Part shown: piece after piece, positions 55,352 through 64,000 of the stretch
Layout of the letters: the number at the start of each line of letters is the position of its first letter
Position numbering within the stretch: position 1 is the first letter of the stretch
DNA from: Ancistrus triradiatus
Lineage: Eukaryota > Chordata > Actinopteri > Siluriformes > Loricariidae
Direction of reading: 5' to 3'
Length of the DNA stretch: 64,000 nucleotides
NCBI GenBank assembly: GCA_025084515.1
Contig: JAJAGP010002198.1
Location: 1-64,000 of the forward strand
Translations under genes and position numbers: made by a program
Notes under the pieces: model-generated
Seen by the model: only the letters and a program-made list of their open reading frames with translations
What the model was told of the DNA's origin: nothing
Database searches by the model: none

Positions 55352-58300
55352 GTTCATACCATGAGGTTCTACAAGCTATTTCTGATTAGCTTTTAAAGTA
55401 AAAAATAACTTTTAGGACAATACGTTATGTTTTACCTAAAACATGTTTTTTTTTTAGAACATTTTACAGTCTTATACAAAGGTAAGGCAACAAGTTACAT
55501 GTTTTGTTGATTTTATAAATGAAAATAAATTAAAATTTCAAAACAGCCTCTGTGTGAAACAAACTTACAGGTGACATATTGCCACAAAATGTATTGCATT
55601 ATTGACAAGTCAGTTAGTGGGTCCTAGAAGGGTACCTAAGCTTTTACACGTGTCAGAGTGTAACGATTTAAAATAAAGGCACTAAATATATCCTATTTAC
55701 TGTAAGTCTGTACCTCAGAGACTTAGAATGCGTTATGACTGATATTTTACGTGTATCAATCAGCCAGTGCTAATATACACACATTCATATATTAAGAGGT
55801 AGACGGACATAAGCATTTCCCACCGAGGGCCACAACTCTTGACTGGGAGATGCTGACTCATGTCTGGTAACATCCAGAAGTGGGAGCTCTCTGTCAGCTG
55901 TTCCTGCTGAAACAGTCATGCTGGGGTTTTACATTAATAAAATATTTGCATGGAAACTATACTCTTAGAAAAGTCAGATTGCTGCAAAACTTGGCATGCA
56001 TTTACCGGTATGTTGCAGGCAGCTATGTAAATGATTACAGGTGTGGTCTGATTAGACACTGGGTCTTGCCACGAGAGGGCGTAAAAGTGCTTCCGCCGAT
56101 GCTATATAAATAGGCTCTAAGAGACTACTTTTGGGTAGTGTACCACTTTGTGAAAGATTGTTGACTGCTGGACATGCCTCTGTGACACACTTGCCCACAG
56201 CTCGGTCTGTAGAGCCTTTGTGCGCTTTATTTTTTGTCAGTGAATGTATATTCAGTTGTCTTTCTTTTGGGAATAAGTCTTTCATTAATGTGGAAATAAT
56301 GCACACATTTGATATAAGCACATTACATTTTTTATGAATTAGCCAATAGTGAAAAAAAACATGTCTCCACAAACCCTCTATATATTTCTCACTCATTTTG
56401 AGCTGTTGCTGCCAGGTTTTATGTGTGTGAGGTGGTAGGTGTGTCTTCTCTTTTACAGTGAGATACTTTGTATTTTTGTCACAGTGGTGTGCCTTCAAAC
56501 ATGTAATTTAAATTTGTGGTACTGAAATTTCTTACTCTGCTCACACCATGTGTACAGTGTAATATAATATAAAAAACAATATGTTAGCCTCAAAATTTGC
56601 AGTCAAAATTTAGGCACCCCAGGTCAAATGTGGATTTTCTACATGAAAATAACTTAAATACATGAGGCTAAGAATATACGTTGAGCAGGTGATTTTTGTC
56701 ATGCTTGGTACAGGGAAGGAAGATGGAGACAGACGTAAGTGCAGGTGCTTTATTATGAACAGACATGGTGAATACAGCATGCAGAGAAAATGATGTACAA
56801 GGTGTAAACAGAAAGAGAGGCAATATGGCTAGGCTAACAAACACAGGAGCTAATACAAACAGCTGTGGGCTAACAGGTAACACTAACCCAATGCTAAGAC
56901 AAGAAAAATACCAACAGCTAACATGGAATGCTACAACAAATACTAAGAAAGATCTACTGCTAACAGTTAACATAGAACACACAAGACAGGGAACAGTACA
57001 TAAAACAGGAAAGGAAATAAGCAACAGGAGTGGTAACAGAATATAAAATAATAACAGGAGCAGACAAACTTGTAACTAAAGCAACAGGAGTGACAACATT
57101 GTATACAACAGGAACAGGAGCAGACAAACTTGTAACAAGAGCAACAGGTGTGACAGGAACAATATAAGCCAGGATACAAGAACAAACCGACGTGGAAGGG
57201 AAGACGAAATTTGAGAAAGAAGTGAACAGGAAATTATATATTCTTGATTATATAGGGAAAGCGTTGATTAAATAATTAAGCAGCCTGCTGTGGATGGAGA
57301 AAAGGGTCAGAGGGGAGCCATGTAGGAAGATGTTTCTGAAGGGCTGTTTCCAGCAATCATCATCCTGACAATTTTGTATCATTATTCTAAATCATATTAA
57401 CATTATTAATGTGTCACCTAAAATATTACCTAAGTTATGAAATTACTTATTTTGACAGCATTAACATGCTGCCTGATTCTGTTTCTAAACATTGTTCAAT
57501 CTGGCAAACATTATTAAGTACATTTTAAGAACCTTATGCTACTTCCTACTGCTGCAGTATTACAAAAACATTACCAGTATTAGCATGTCACCTAAAACAA
57601 CGTGAATGAATCTAACAATTTGAGGTTGCATAACATTTTTTTAATATTATTTGCTACGCACAAATAACCAAAATCTGATCATTTTTTCCTTTTTTATTTA
57701 TTTTGCTGGATGTTTACTGTGACAAGTTTAGTATTATACAAAGTACTGTGCACAGTATAATGTAAAATTATGTATATTGAAGTTATATAACATGTGCAAT
57801 CCTTTACGCTCTCTGAGACTAAAACGTTAGCAGTCAACTGACAGAAAATGGCTACATGAAATATTGTTAATCGTGGAAAATAGATCATAAACAGGTTAGA
57901 GTGGCAGCAAATGGGACGAGAGGAGCTGACATTTCCCACTTTCATTGAGTCCCCTTTCTAGAAAGCTCTCCCCCTGTCTGTAATCTGATCCTGACCATGG
58001 TTACACGTTTAATTTTTGCTTCTGTCAGACTGACCCTCCTGGTTCTCAGCGTGACATCCTCAGCACCAAGTTTTTGCTCATGGCATGTTTGAATCTGTCA
58101 TTCCACTCTGCTGATGTGTCTTTCCTAGCACCGTGATTAACGAGTGCTTCATCCCTCTGTCTCAGCGTCCCTCCATCCCTCTGTTTGCTGAGTGTTAAGT
58201 GTCCTCTGTCAGTCAGGGCTCGAATTTCGGACCAGCTGCCACTAAAACCCAGTTTATACGAGACCACATTGGTGTCTTTCTCTGGATAGATTTACCCTGA

Positions 58301-61300
58301 CATGCTCTAAATAGCGGGTCTGGTAAAATTAACCACATTTCTGTGGGCGACATATCTGTGTCACATGGTGCAACCGTAGTGCAACTGATGTAAGAAAAGC
58401 TTACGGATTTAGCACCCAGTAACTGCAGGTAGCCTAAATGCATCATCGCTTAGCTATCCATGATGCGATCGGGATTTAATGTTCGGATTTGAAATTTTCT
58501 TTTAGGTATATTTACGTTTTTCAAATATTATTCCAATCTTAGTTGTCATTAAACAAATATTCTGGCCTTGTAACTTAAGGGACATTACCAGAGACAAATT
58601 TTATCGACAGAGTCCTTTTGGTCTGTGTAAAAATATAATAACAACAAATTTGCTCAATGTTAATATTACTGTAAAGACATACTTATTCCTGAAATTTAAA
58701 AACACAGATAGATTTCAAATGTACATTTTTAGCCTGTACCCACAGTTAGAAACAAGAATAAAACAACTATAAAACTAAATAAGAAAGTAAGTAGTATACT
58801 GGTATGTAAACCACCTCAGTATGCAACCCAACAGACAGTGAAGGACAAAAATACCATTTTATTAAAAGTATGTTCACCTTTATTGCAGCAGATTATTTGT
58901 GCATATATAGAGAATATGTCTATTTTGCATTTTCTTATTGAATTTAATACAGTGATTTTCATAATCAGCATTATAATTTCAGTGAGCAATTTGATTGTTT
59001 ACATTTCTAATTGTATTAATATATTTGGTATGTTCCACGATGATTCCAGCACAATATTCCAAAGAGCATCTTGCAATGTTACTGAATCACAATCACACTG
59101 ATCCAGCTGGCTGTTCCTTAAATGTCAGTTAAGTGTGGAGGTTAAAGGCATTAAACTCTGCACTATGAAGTTTTAAATAAAACTGATGGTCCCGCGATGA
59201 TGGTGTTAAGCCTGACATGTTGAAGGTGATGAATGGATCTCATATTTTATATGTTTTACTGCGTCATCCCTCATAACTCCATAATGCTCCAGGTCTAACA
59301 ATAGAGAGAAACAGTAGGACAGATCACTCATCACACTTCTGAATGAATTATCTGTTTTTAAAACATGCGCATGATATAATGAACCATTAGCCCACCATGA
59401 GCTAACAGTATTTGTATGCAGAGTGTGACAGTCATGCTTTTCAAACTGAAAATAAAATTGCACCTCATATGACAGTGACATAGAATATTATACAAGGTCA
59501 TAGTGGTCCCAGTGGTTCAAGAACCTGGCGATGAACCAAACAGGTTTTTTCTTACATTTTCTTTCTTTCTTTTTTTCCACCTGTATTCATTTTAGAGATT
59601 TTAGACATATTTAGATATAGTGTTTAAATACTACAACCTCTTAATATAATGGAATTTGAATTTGATTTTGTCTTTTTATACCAATTTTATACAATGTCAT
59701 TATATAAAATCTAAAGTCTTTTTTTATTTCCATTTTTTTAAATGAAGAGAATATTTCAGTTTTCTTCATTTGACTTTAATCTGTCTAAATACAGATTTTG
59801 TGTCTAATCTGATTTCAATGAAATTGTAACATTGTTTATTATTAATTCAACATTTAAATTAAACTTTTCGGAGGCAAAGTGGTTACAGTGGTCACCTCCA
59901 GAAACTCCCAGTTCAAGTCCTGACTCGGCCTATGCCTTTGTAAAGTTTGCATGTTCTCCCTGTGTCTGCGGGGAGTTATTAATCCGGGTGCTCCGGTTTC
60001 CTCTCACATTCCAGGGTAGTGTTAGGTCAATTTGCGTCCCTAAAAATGTCCCAGTGCGAATGTCAGTGTCTGCATGTGCCCTGCAATGGATCGGCACCCT
60101 GTCTGGGGTTGGTTCCAACCTTGTGCCCTGTGCTACTGGTCAGGTCCCTGCCCTCGGCGACTCTGAATTTGGTATGAAACTGAATGAATGATTTTCTTAA
60201 TTGAAGTTTGAGTTTGGTTAGTGTAGTTTTATCTTAAATTAGTTCATTTTTTTCATATGAATGTGAGAGTACTTTTTATTCATTATTCAATATTTATTAT
60301 CATTTCCTAAAATGTCGTTGCTTTAGACATCTCTTTCCAGTTTAGTTTCAGTTCATGTTGGTGCGTAGAGTTCTGTTATTTATTTTTTTATATTTTAGTT
60401 GTAGTGTTTTAATTGTAGTTACATATCTTTGTCTGCGCTGATTTCTTATTCATTACTTTTAATTATTTTTATTTAATTGAACTGAATTGAATTTTCATTC
60501 AGTTCAGTTTCATTTTATTTCACAGTGTGGTTTCGCATGATATAATAAATATTTATAATTTTATTACTGCTGATTGTTTACAGTTGATTTTTTTTATTCT
60601 AGATTTTTTTCATGCCTTTTATATTTACTTAAGCATAACAACCATGATAGATGAAGATTACGAGTTATGGCTGAAAATGACAAAAGGGGCATCTTTTGTC
60701 TCACTGTTTTCAGCTGCAGGCAGCACAGCTGTTTCAAAGGACTTGTTAGGAGACACTGAAGGTGACGTTGGGGCTGTGCCTCTCAAAGAACGACTGGCTT
60801 TGTACCAGGCTGCCATCAGCAAGGAGGAAAGAAGCCCTGCTAGTGTGGTAAACACACCCACACACACAGATATCTGTTTACTATTTGAGTCCACTGAGGG
60901 GAGACAAGACATCGGGTTCAGCTTTCCGTTTCAACATCCTGATTAATATTTATTACTGTGTGAACCAATCTAATAAAGAAAGAGGGCCGAGAGACAGTAA
61001 TATCTGTGTACCGCATGCAGGTGATGGAGGACTCTGAGACATGCTCTCTGCCAGGTGGGCTGGCCAGTGTGAAGAAACAGTTTGAGAGTCAGAACGTCAG
61101 CTCGTCTTCCTCCTCTCAAAGCACCGTAACACAATACCACTACCAGCAAAAGCAGGTAACATGCAGGGATGGGCAACATAACACAATTGTATCACTATAT
61201 AATATTTAGCTGGGATTAACAAAGTGCAAAGGCAAGAGTGGCTGTGTCCAGGGGTGCACACTTACGTGTGCTTGAAGTGTTCTGTGGGATAGGCACCAAA

Positions 61301-62716
61301 CCCCCATGACCCTGATCAGGAAAGGTGTATCCCAAAGTGTATTGCAGCTTAGTACTGATATTATGGAAGTGGAAGGTGCAGGTAAAGGCAAATGCCAGTC
61401 AGAAACAGAATCAATATCATTTACAGTACACTGATACACACTCGCGTGGTGCAGAATTTAATTTCCCAGATTTCATATTCAGCTTGCCATTTGCCGTAGA
61501 GGGTTTGGACAGCAGTCACCTAAGATTAAAATACCAATTCCAGTCACTCAGATGCTAGAATTTGGCTGCATATAAAACTGATGCTTTAGTAGAGTTTCAT
61601 CTTCGTTTTTTACCTATCTCTATTAGAGAGTTGTTCAGATATGTACAACACATAAATGAGAAAATAAGCCGAAGTTCAATTTGACATGTAGAAGAATGAG
61701 AGCATATGACAATTAAGACAATAAAGCCTTGTGAGACATCTTCAGTTTCCAGAAACTTCCCAGCTCCTCCTCTTTGTTTGTTTAGACAGACCGCAGTGTG
61801 TGTATTTGTGCACTGTGTGTTTGTTATAACATTTGTTATGTCTGGTACCAGGAGGTGGTGAGCTCATCTGAAAGGACTGTGAAAAGCAGTGTGAGAGAGA
61901 GTCATGATGTTAAGGTACACAATCCAACACAAAAATGCTAAATACATGCTAAAATATTGCATGAAACCCCTGCCTTTTTAACACGTTCGGACAGCTTACT
62001 TTGGTGTTTGATCCTTGGTGCAGATCTCGGAGGATCAGAAAATTCAACAGAGTGTAGCATCTAGCTTTGGGAACCATTTTGATGAAAAAGGTAAGGTCAA
62101 ACACAGAACGACTTTGTGAACATTCACCAACAGCAGATGAAAATATGGACCTGCATACAGTACATGTCACACACAACCAGATCAGTAATTGTTGGCCATG
62201 TTCTGAGGTGTACATGTAAAGAGAAGCATCAACTTCTCTTTATATGTAGTATTGTTAGAAATGGAAGAAGTGCATCTCATAGTCGCAAAGGTTGTGGCTT
62301 TTTTGGCAATAGAACATCTATCAAAGGAAACCACTTCCTGAATTTGTGACATTTAGCAGCTCGGAGCTCAGTCTTATCAGAAATTTGTGGGATTATTTGG
62401 AACTGCTGGTGAAATAGACACTACAGTCAGCACCATCAAATCCTAGCAGAATTGCACAGCTAGTTAGTAGCATCTCATACAGGACAGGTAACAGCAATCT
62501 GGAACCAAATAATGGGAAATACTATGAAGAAATATTATTATTTTTGTCCAAGGATCTTAGTCATGCAATAGTCCTGTGCTCTTTCAATAGTTATTTCTCC
62601 TCTACCCTTCAGTGGTGGTTCTGGGAGATCAGGAGCTGCCTAAAGTTTCTACCCATGCACTAAAGCAACAGCATGAAAAAAGCATCGAAGGAGCGACTCC
62701 AAACAAGCAGATCAAG
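41345..62716 (+). CDS. xirp2: Xin actin-binding repeat-containing protein 2, N-terminal exons (3' end outside window)
   Basis: XIRP2 binds and stabilises actin filaments at intercalated discs and myotendinous junctions of striated muscle. Exons: 41345-41509, 51713-51815, 60720-60847, 61021-61155, 61852-61914, 62024-62090, 62613-62716; they join in frame to 255 codons. Diagnostic pieces: RRIERFDIPLSNLKNMFEKP near the N-terminus, KERLALYQAAISKEE (human XIRP2 has MARYQAAVSR), MEDSETCSLPGGLASVKKQF (human MEESEMCAVPGGLAKVKRQF) and ELPKVSTHALKQQHEKS ... KQIK (human EIPKVSTKLLKEQFEKS ... KQIK). The first two also resemble EPLIN/LIMA1, a known relative. The 16-residue Xin repeats sit in a giant downstream exon in other vertebrates and are not in this window. 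Linkage to an SCN1A-type gene matches human 2q24.3. Ohnolog a or b is undetermined. Confidence 0.88.
42707..42751 (+). repeat. Interrupted (GT)n
   Basis: GT/GGGT mixture, no gene. Confidence 0.85.
43060..43170. repeat. Relative of the 39.7-kb palindrome arm
   Basis: 'gggaatatgttgctggggtt', 'tcacaaaacatcaactttct tttgaagaacc' and 'aggttactgaggttaaggtt' match the right-arm orientation of the palindrome with divergence. Confidence 0.5.
43603..43671 (+). repeat. (CT)34 microsatellite
   Basis: Long perfect CT tract in xirp2 intron 1. Confidence 0.95.
44580..45650. repeat. Cluster of diverged SINE-tail units
   Basis: The phrases 'cttgctcaagggcc', 'gttgggcccttgag', 'agccttaaccact' and 'ctctggataag ... 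taaatgc' recur at about 44620, 44760, 44890, 45120, 45270, 45450 and 45605. All resemble the middle or tail of the tRNA-derived SINE; heads are mostly missing. Confidence 0.55.
46800..47095. repeat. Direct repeat of about 60 bp with TGGGAAATGTAGT core
   Basis: 'agggagtcacgtggccagag tgatgagcgctgggaaatgtagtgagga' (46830 region) recurs as 'agagagtcacgaggcaggag tgaggagtgctgggaaatgtagtgagga' (47035 region), about 215 bases apart. Confidence 0.7.
47236..47812 (+). mobile_element. Nonautonomous TIR element G, copy 2
   Basis: Begins acagtactgggcaaaagtgt and ends 'taatactttttcaaagtact'. Shares the body words of 24014-24500. Contains an (AT)n tract at 47665-47750. Confidence 0.7.
47665..47750. repeat. 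(AT)n tract
   Basis: Several self-complementary (TA)n blocks within element G copy 2, able to form cruciforms. Confidence 0.9.
48178..48300 (-). mobile_element. SINE fragment (reverse)
   Basis: 'ggagaaaactggagtacagg', 'catggaaactccactcctgg' and 'aggaatcgaaccagggctct' are the reverse of a tRNA-derived SINE of the type at 49420 and 59865. Confidence 0.55.
49420..49520 (+). mobile_element. tRNA-derived SINE head
   Basis: 'cagcaaggtggctcggtggg tagtgctgtcgcctc' (A-box region) and 'ggtcctgggttcaatcac' (B box) mark the tRNA-like head of a common fish SINE. The text after 49590 (cctcccaaggtttcttcctt) belongs to another repeat. Confidence 0.65.
49643..51252 (+). mobile_element. Tc1-like element, family C, near full length
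   Basis: Ends TA-CAGTGGTGCTTGAAA and TTTCAAGCACCTCTG-TA, 1.6 kb, the most complete copy of the family that also occupies 13721-14782 and 26263-28035. Confidence 0.92.
49992..51040 (+). pseudogene. Tc1-type transposase pseudogene (family C)
   Basis: ATG 49992: MARTKEISEDLRKRVADDHQ, YKWRKFKTFVTLPRSGRPTK (with a GRPTK hook). Then a frameshift; ARLQFAKDHVDKPEGYWKNV and LWTDETKIELFG (first D of DDE) read in a second frame to about 50499; a third frame gives KHGGDRIMVWTCFAASGPGW and WPSQSPDLNPMEMLWKDLK, with a stop at 50875. At least two frameshifts and a stop, so inactive. Confidence 0.92.
51713..51815 (+). CDS. xirp2: xirp2 coding exon 2
   Basis: 103 bp, acceptor tctcgttag, donor T|gtgagt. Encodes EVKSSPSSPARTLDQRSKGS and SGKQTSSQGADMSD, a serine-rich low-complexity linker. 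Accepted because phase 0 in and phase 1 out fit its neighbours exactly and both splice sites are good; the sequence itself is not diagnostic. Confidence 0.7.
51923..51968 (+). repeat. (TG)23 microsatellite
   Basis: Perfect TG tract about 108 bases after xirp2 exon 2. Confidence 0.95.
52412..52480 (+). mobile_element. SINE tail fragment
   Basis: 'ttaacccacaattgcttgta ttgtaagattgcatcagttgtaagtggctctt' matches the 3' part of the SINE at 6761-6959. Confidence 0.65.
53412..53627. mobile_element. MITE with CAGTGGAACCTCGG termini
   Basis: TA-cagtggaacctcggaattca at the left and gagaattcgaattccactg-TA at the right are inverted copies. 216 bp, no frame. TA target and CAGTG ends fit the Tc1/mariner superfamily. 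Confidence 0.8.
53630..53934. mobile_element. MITE with CAGT(GAT/CGT)CC termini
   Basis: TA-cagtgatccatcacctagag at the left and gatatagcgagggacgactg-TA at the right, imperfect inverted repeats. The inner right part 'cccgtgatacagtgaggctg' is familiar from a common fish element. A short array of 'ctttataaggctttataa' lies near the left end. Confidence 0.7.
54420..54656 (+). promoter_or_regulatory. xirp2: Candidate second xirp2 promoter and noncoding first exon
   Basis: A GC/GA-rich block in xirp2 intron 2 holds a CArG-like site (ctaaataagg, 54417-54426), an AT-rich MEF2-like/TATA-like site (ctaaaataaa, 54471-54480), an E-box cagctg at 54483-54488 and a TATA-like tttaaaa near 54560. It ends with a strong donor, catag|gtaagtg at 54656. 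There is no ATG, so it would be a 5' UTR exon leading to exons 3-4, where Met 61024 is available. Each single site is common; the cluster plus donor is the argument. Confidence 0.4.
55307..55347 (+). repeat. (GA)20 microsatellite
   Basis: Perfect GA tract in xirp2 intron 2. Confidence 0.95.
56700..57370. repeat. Dispersed repeat with internal 60-bp minisatellite
   Basis: Starts 'catgcttggtacagggaagg' and ends 'tttccagcaatcatcatcct gaca', with many 'gctaac' words. At 57021-57155 a unit with 'aacaggagcagacaaacttg taac' repeats at exactly 60-bp spacing. Class unknown. Confidence 0.5.
59865..60190 (+). mobile_element. Fish SINE (tRNA-derived) copy
   Basis: Head 'cggaggcaaagtggttacag' and 'cccagttcaagtcctgact', body 'ttgcatgttctccctgtgtc', 'ctccggtttcctctcacatt cc', 'ccctgcaatggatcggcacc ctgtc'. 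Tail 'gaatgaatga'. A complete but diverged copy. Confidence 0.7.
60720..60847 (+). CDS. xirp2: xirp2 coding exon 3
   Basis: 128 bp from acceptor agctgcag, donor GTG|gtaaac. Encodes (S/C)STAVSKDLLGDTEGDVGA, then VPLKERLALYQAAISKEERS and PASV. KERxAxYQAAxSK is shared by XIRP2 and EPLIN. A second acceptor tttcag six bases upstream (exon from 60714) is also in frame and would add two residues. Human short XIRP2 starts at a Met inside this motif; here that position is Leu. Confidence 0.85.
61021..61155 (+). CDS. xirp2: xirp2 coding exon 4
   Basis: 135 bp, acceptor ccgcatgcag, donor CAG|gtaaca. Encodes VMEDSETCSLPGGLASVKKQ and FESQNVSSSSSSQSTVTQYH YQQKQ. MEDSETCSLPGGLASVKKQF is the clearest XIRP2-specific match in the window. 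The Met at 61024 could start a shorter isoform. Confidence 0.92.
61156..61851. other. xirp2 intron 4
   Basis: No gene. A degraded SINE end (ccccatgaccctgatcagga, about 61303) is present; otherwise nothing recognised. Confidence 0.5.
61852..61914 (+). CDS. xirp2: xirp2 coding exon 5
   Basis: 63 bp, acceptor ggtaccag, donor AAG|gtacac. Encodes EVVSSSERTVKSSVRESHDV K. In frame with both neighbours; similar in place and character to the SSQVGTSRSSQEM stretch of human XIRP2. Confidence 0.75.
62024..62090 (+). CDS. xirp2: xirp2 coding exon 6
   Basis: 67 bp, acceptor ttggtgcag, donor G|gtaagg. Encodes ISEDQKIQQSVASSFGNHFD EK plus one base. Frame-compatible with exons 5 and 7. Confidence 0.75.
62091..62612. 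other. xirp2 intron 6
   Basis: 522 bp with no recognised repeat or coding signal. Confidence 0.5.
62613..62716 (+). CDS. xirp2: xirp2 coding exon 7
   Basis: 104 bp, acceptor acccttcag, donor AAG|gtaatg. Encodes VVVLGDQELPKVSTHALKQQ and HEKSIEGATPNKQIK. ELPKVST ... KQIK matches human XIRP2 EIPKVST ... KQIK. The next human residues (TESEYEETF) are not found in the remaining 1.3 kb, so the following exon lies past the window. Confidence 0.88.
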
Positions 62717-64000
62717 GTAATGAAGGACTAGGATCACACAATGAACTTCAACAACAGTCAGTCAACTGTAGGAGATCAAGTCAAAGAAAATAATTAGTAC
62801 CCATTTGGCACCTTATTATGTATACCAACCGTCCTAATATTTATTGGCCTATAAACAGAACACAGTTTATAACACAGAATGTAGCCAATTTGTTCTCATG
62901 TGCAGTTTCAGCTACTTCGGTTCATCATGTATGAGACCATAGGTCCATCATGGACCAATATAATTTCTGTGGTGGGTCATTCTAAGGACAGTAAGTATGT
63001 GCTCTGGTTGTGCAATTGTTGGAGGCACAGCAGCATGAACATCTCAATGTCAGTGCCTGGTTCAGAAACTGACACTGACTGAGGAGATTAAACACATAGT
63101 GGGTTTCAGAAATAGCTGTAGCAGTAAATAACTCTACGTCTACAAGCTGTAGCAGAAAAGCAAGTGCTGCTAATAAAGTGAAAAAGTGACAAAGTGTTTA
63201 GGATCCCTGCACCTGACTCGCAAATATTAGCACTGGTCAGTGTCGCTGCTATACTGAGAATGGTGCACCACCCAAACAGAACCTGGTCCTTTTCCACTGA
63301 TGGACGATGTAGAAGGGAGGTGACAAATTGTGAATAGTAACAGGTGATGAACCCCTGCTATTCAAACTTCCATCCGAATTCCCACCATAACGTACAAGAC
63401 CATACCCCACTATCTAATTCGCCAACATGTTATAACAAAGTTGATTGGAATGGCTTCTTATCTCTACATGAACCCTTCACTTTTGTTTTAGTTAGTGGTT
63501 AATCATAAGTAATGATTATTTATTTATCTTATGGCATTAATCACTAGAAGGAACATGCAAACCTTAGATAACTCACACATGCAGCAGTACACGGGATGAG
63601 CAAGACTCTGCTCACATTAGAGAAACAAAGCACCAACCAGTCCACTAATAACAGCTGGAATTGTTTAAAAATTTGCCTGTCCCACTCTATTAGCTGACAT
63701 CACTGAATGTAGGTGGCGTTTTAAATATACTGGAATGAGGTAAGAATTTTATCATCAGAAATAATAGAAATAGGCCCCCATTATCTGAATATACTCTAAT
63801 GGGCTTCAACTGTATGTACCTACAAAGTGTAATGCACATTTAAGCCTTATTGTTTATACTTTAGCTTTATTCTTGCATCTTAACATACTATAATCTCACC
63901 TGAACTCAAGAGCACAGTTTCTAACAACAACAAGGTATCTATTCAATGGCAAATACTGACTGAAAAAAATCACTTGTCTTTTTCTCCCTCAACTACAAAG
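62717..64000. other. xirp2 intron 7 (partial)
   Basis: A dispersed repeat (about 62905-63330) with 'gtccatcatggaccaatata', 'gtgggtcattctaaggacag' and an end of repeat E (actgagaatggtgcaccacc) fills the first part. 63.35-64.0 kb shows nothing. The next xirp2 exon is not in the window. Confidence 0.55.

Larger units (their letters stand above)
51816..60713. other. xirp2 intron 2, 8.9 kb
   Basis: Holds (TG)n at the start, a SINE tail (52412-52480), two adjacent MITEs (53412-53934), the candidate alternative promoter, (GA)n, a 60-bp minisatellite in a larger repeat (56700-57370) and a SINE (59865-60190). 57.4-59.8 kb shows nothing recognised. Confidence 0.7.

Noticed and set aside
56967..57185. 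Cysteine-rich minus-strand frame
   Set aside because: It is the translation of a 60-bp minisatellite, without start context or splice support.
59832..60191. 119-residue open frame
   Set aside because: It lies wholly in a SINE copy.
41345..60847. LIMA1/EPLIN as the identity of the second gene
   Set aside because: IERFDIPLSNLKNMFEKP and KERLALYQAAISK do resemble EPLIN, but the next exons (MEDSETCSLPGGLASVKKQF, ELPKVST...KQIK) match XIRP2, no LIM domain is present, and linkage to an SCN1A-type gene fits XIRP2.
62900..63082. Open frame after 'atgtgcag' as the next xirp2 exon
   Set aside because: The peptide has no resemblance to XIRP2 and the DNA matches a dispersed fish repeat (ggtccatcatggaccaatat...).

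Overview
The window is vertebrate nuclear DNA, almost certainly from a teleost fish. It carries multi-exon genes with GT-AG introns, many (GT)n/(CA)n microsatellites, several families of decayed Tc1-like transposons, tRNA-derived SINE copies and fish-type MITEs. The repeat mix (a SINE ending in a 'gctaaatgctgtaaatgtaaa' type tail, abundant Tc1 remnants) would suit an otophysan such as a catfish, but I cannot fix the species.

Region 1 (456-29814, + strand) is the 3' two thirds of a voltage-gated sodium channel alpha-subunit gene. Fifteen coding exons can be placed to the base and join in frame into 1,337 codons plus a stop. They run from the end of the domain I-II linker through domains II, III and IV to the C-terminus; domain I lies upstream of the window. 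Residues of three of the four DEKA selectivity positions (E, K, A), the IFM inactivation gate, the ankyrin-binding motif, the S4 segments, the EF-hand-like region, the IQ motif and a PPSY motif are all visible. The sequence is closest to the SCN1A/2A/3A/9A group, so I call it scn1la-like. One intron has AT-AC ends, a known peculiarity of this family. A 3' UTR of about 1.75 kb follows.

Region 2 (about 31.6-41.0 kb) is intergenic and holds no gene I can support. It contains a five-copy tandem repeat of about 310 bp, one half of a duplicated 0.5-kb segment and its second copy 3.7 kb away, dispersed fish repeats and a palindrome split by a Tc1 element.

Region 3 (41345 to beyond 62716, + strand) is the 5' part of xirp2 (Xin actin-binding repeat protein 2), a striated-muscle actin-binding protein. 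Seven coding exons join in frame into 255 codons; the large exon with the Xin repeats must lie past the window. SCN1A-type channel genes and XIRP2 are neighbours in human 2q24.3, so the pair is a conserved synteny block and supports both identifications. A possible second, muscle-type promoter with a noncoding first exon lies at about 54.4-54.7 kb.

Most remaining bases are introns filled with transposon remnants: three Tc1 families with two or three copies each, a fragment of a fourth, two TIR elements with a copy in each of two places, several MITEs and foldbacks, and an intronic higher-order tandem repeat. No new biochemical system is evident. The most notable signals are the AT-AC intron, (UG)n tracts sitting directly on splice sites of the domain III exons, the higher-order repeat, and the nested or centred transposon insertions.
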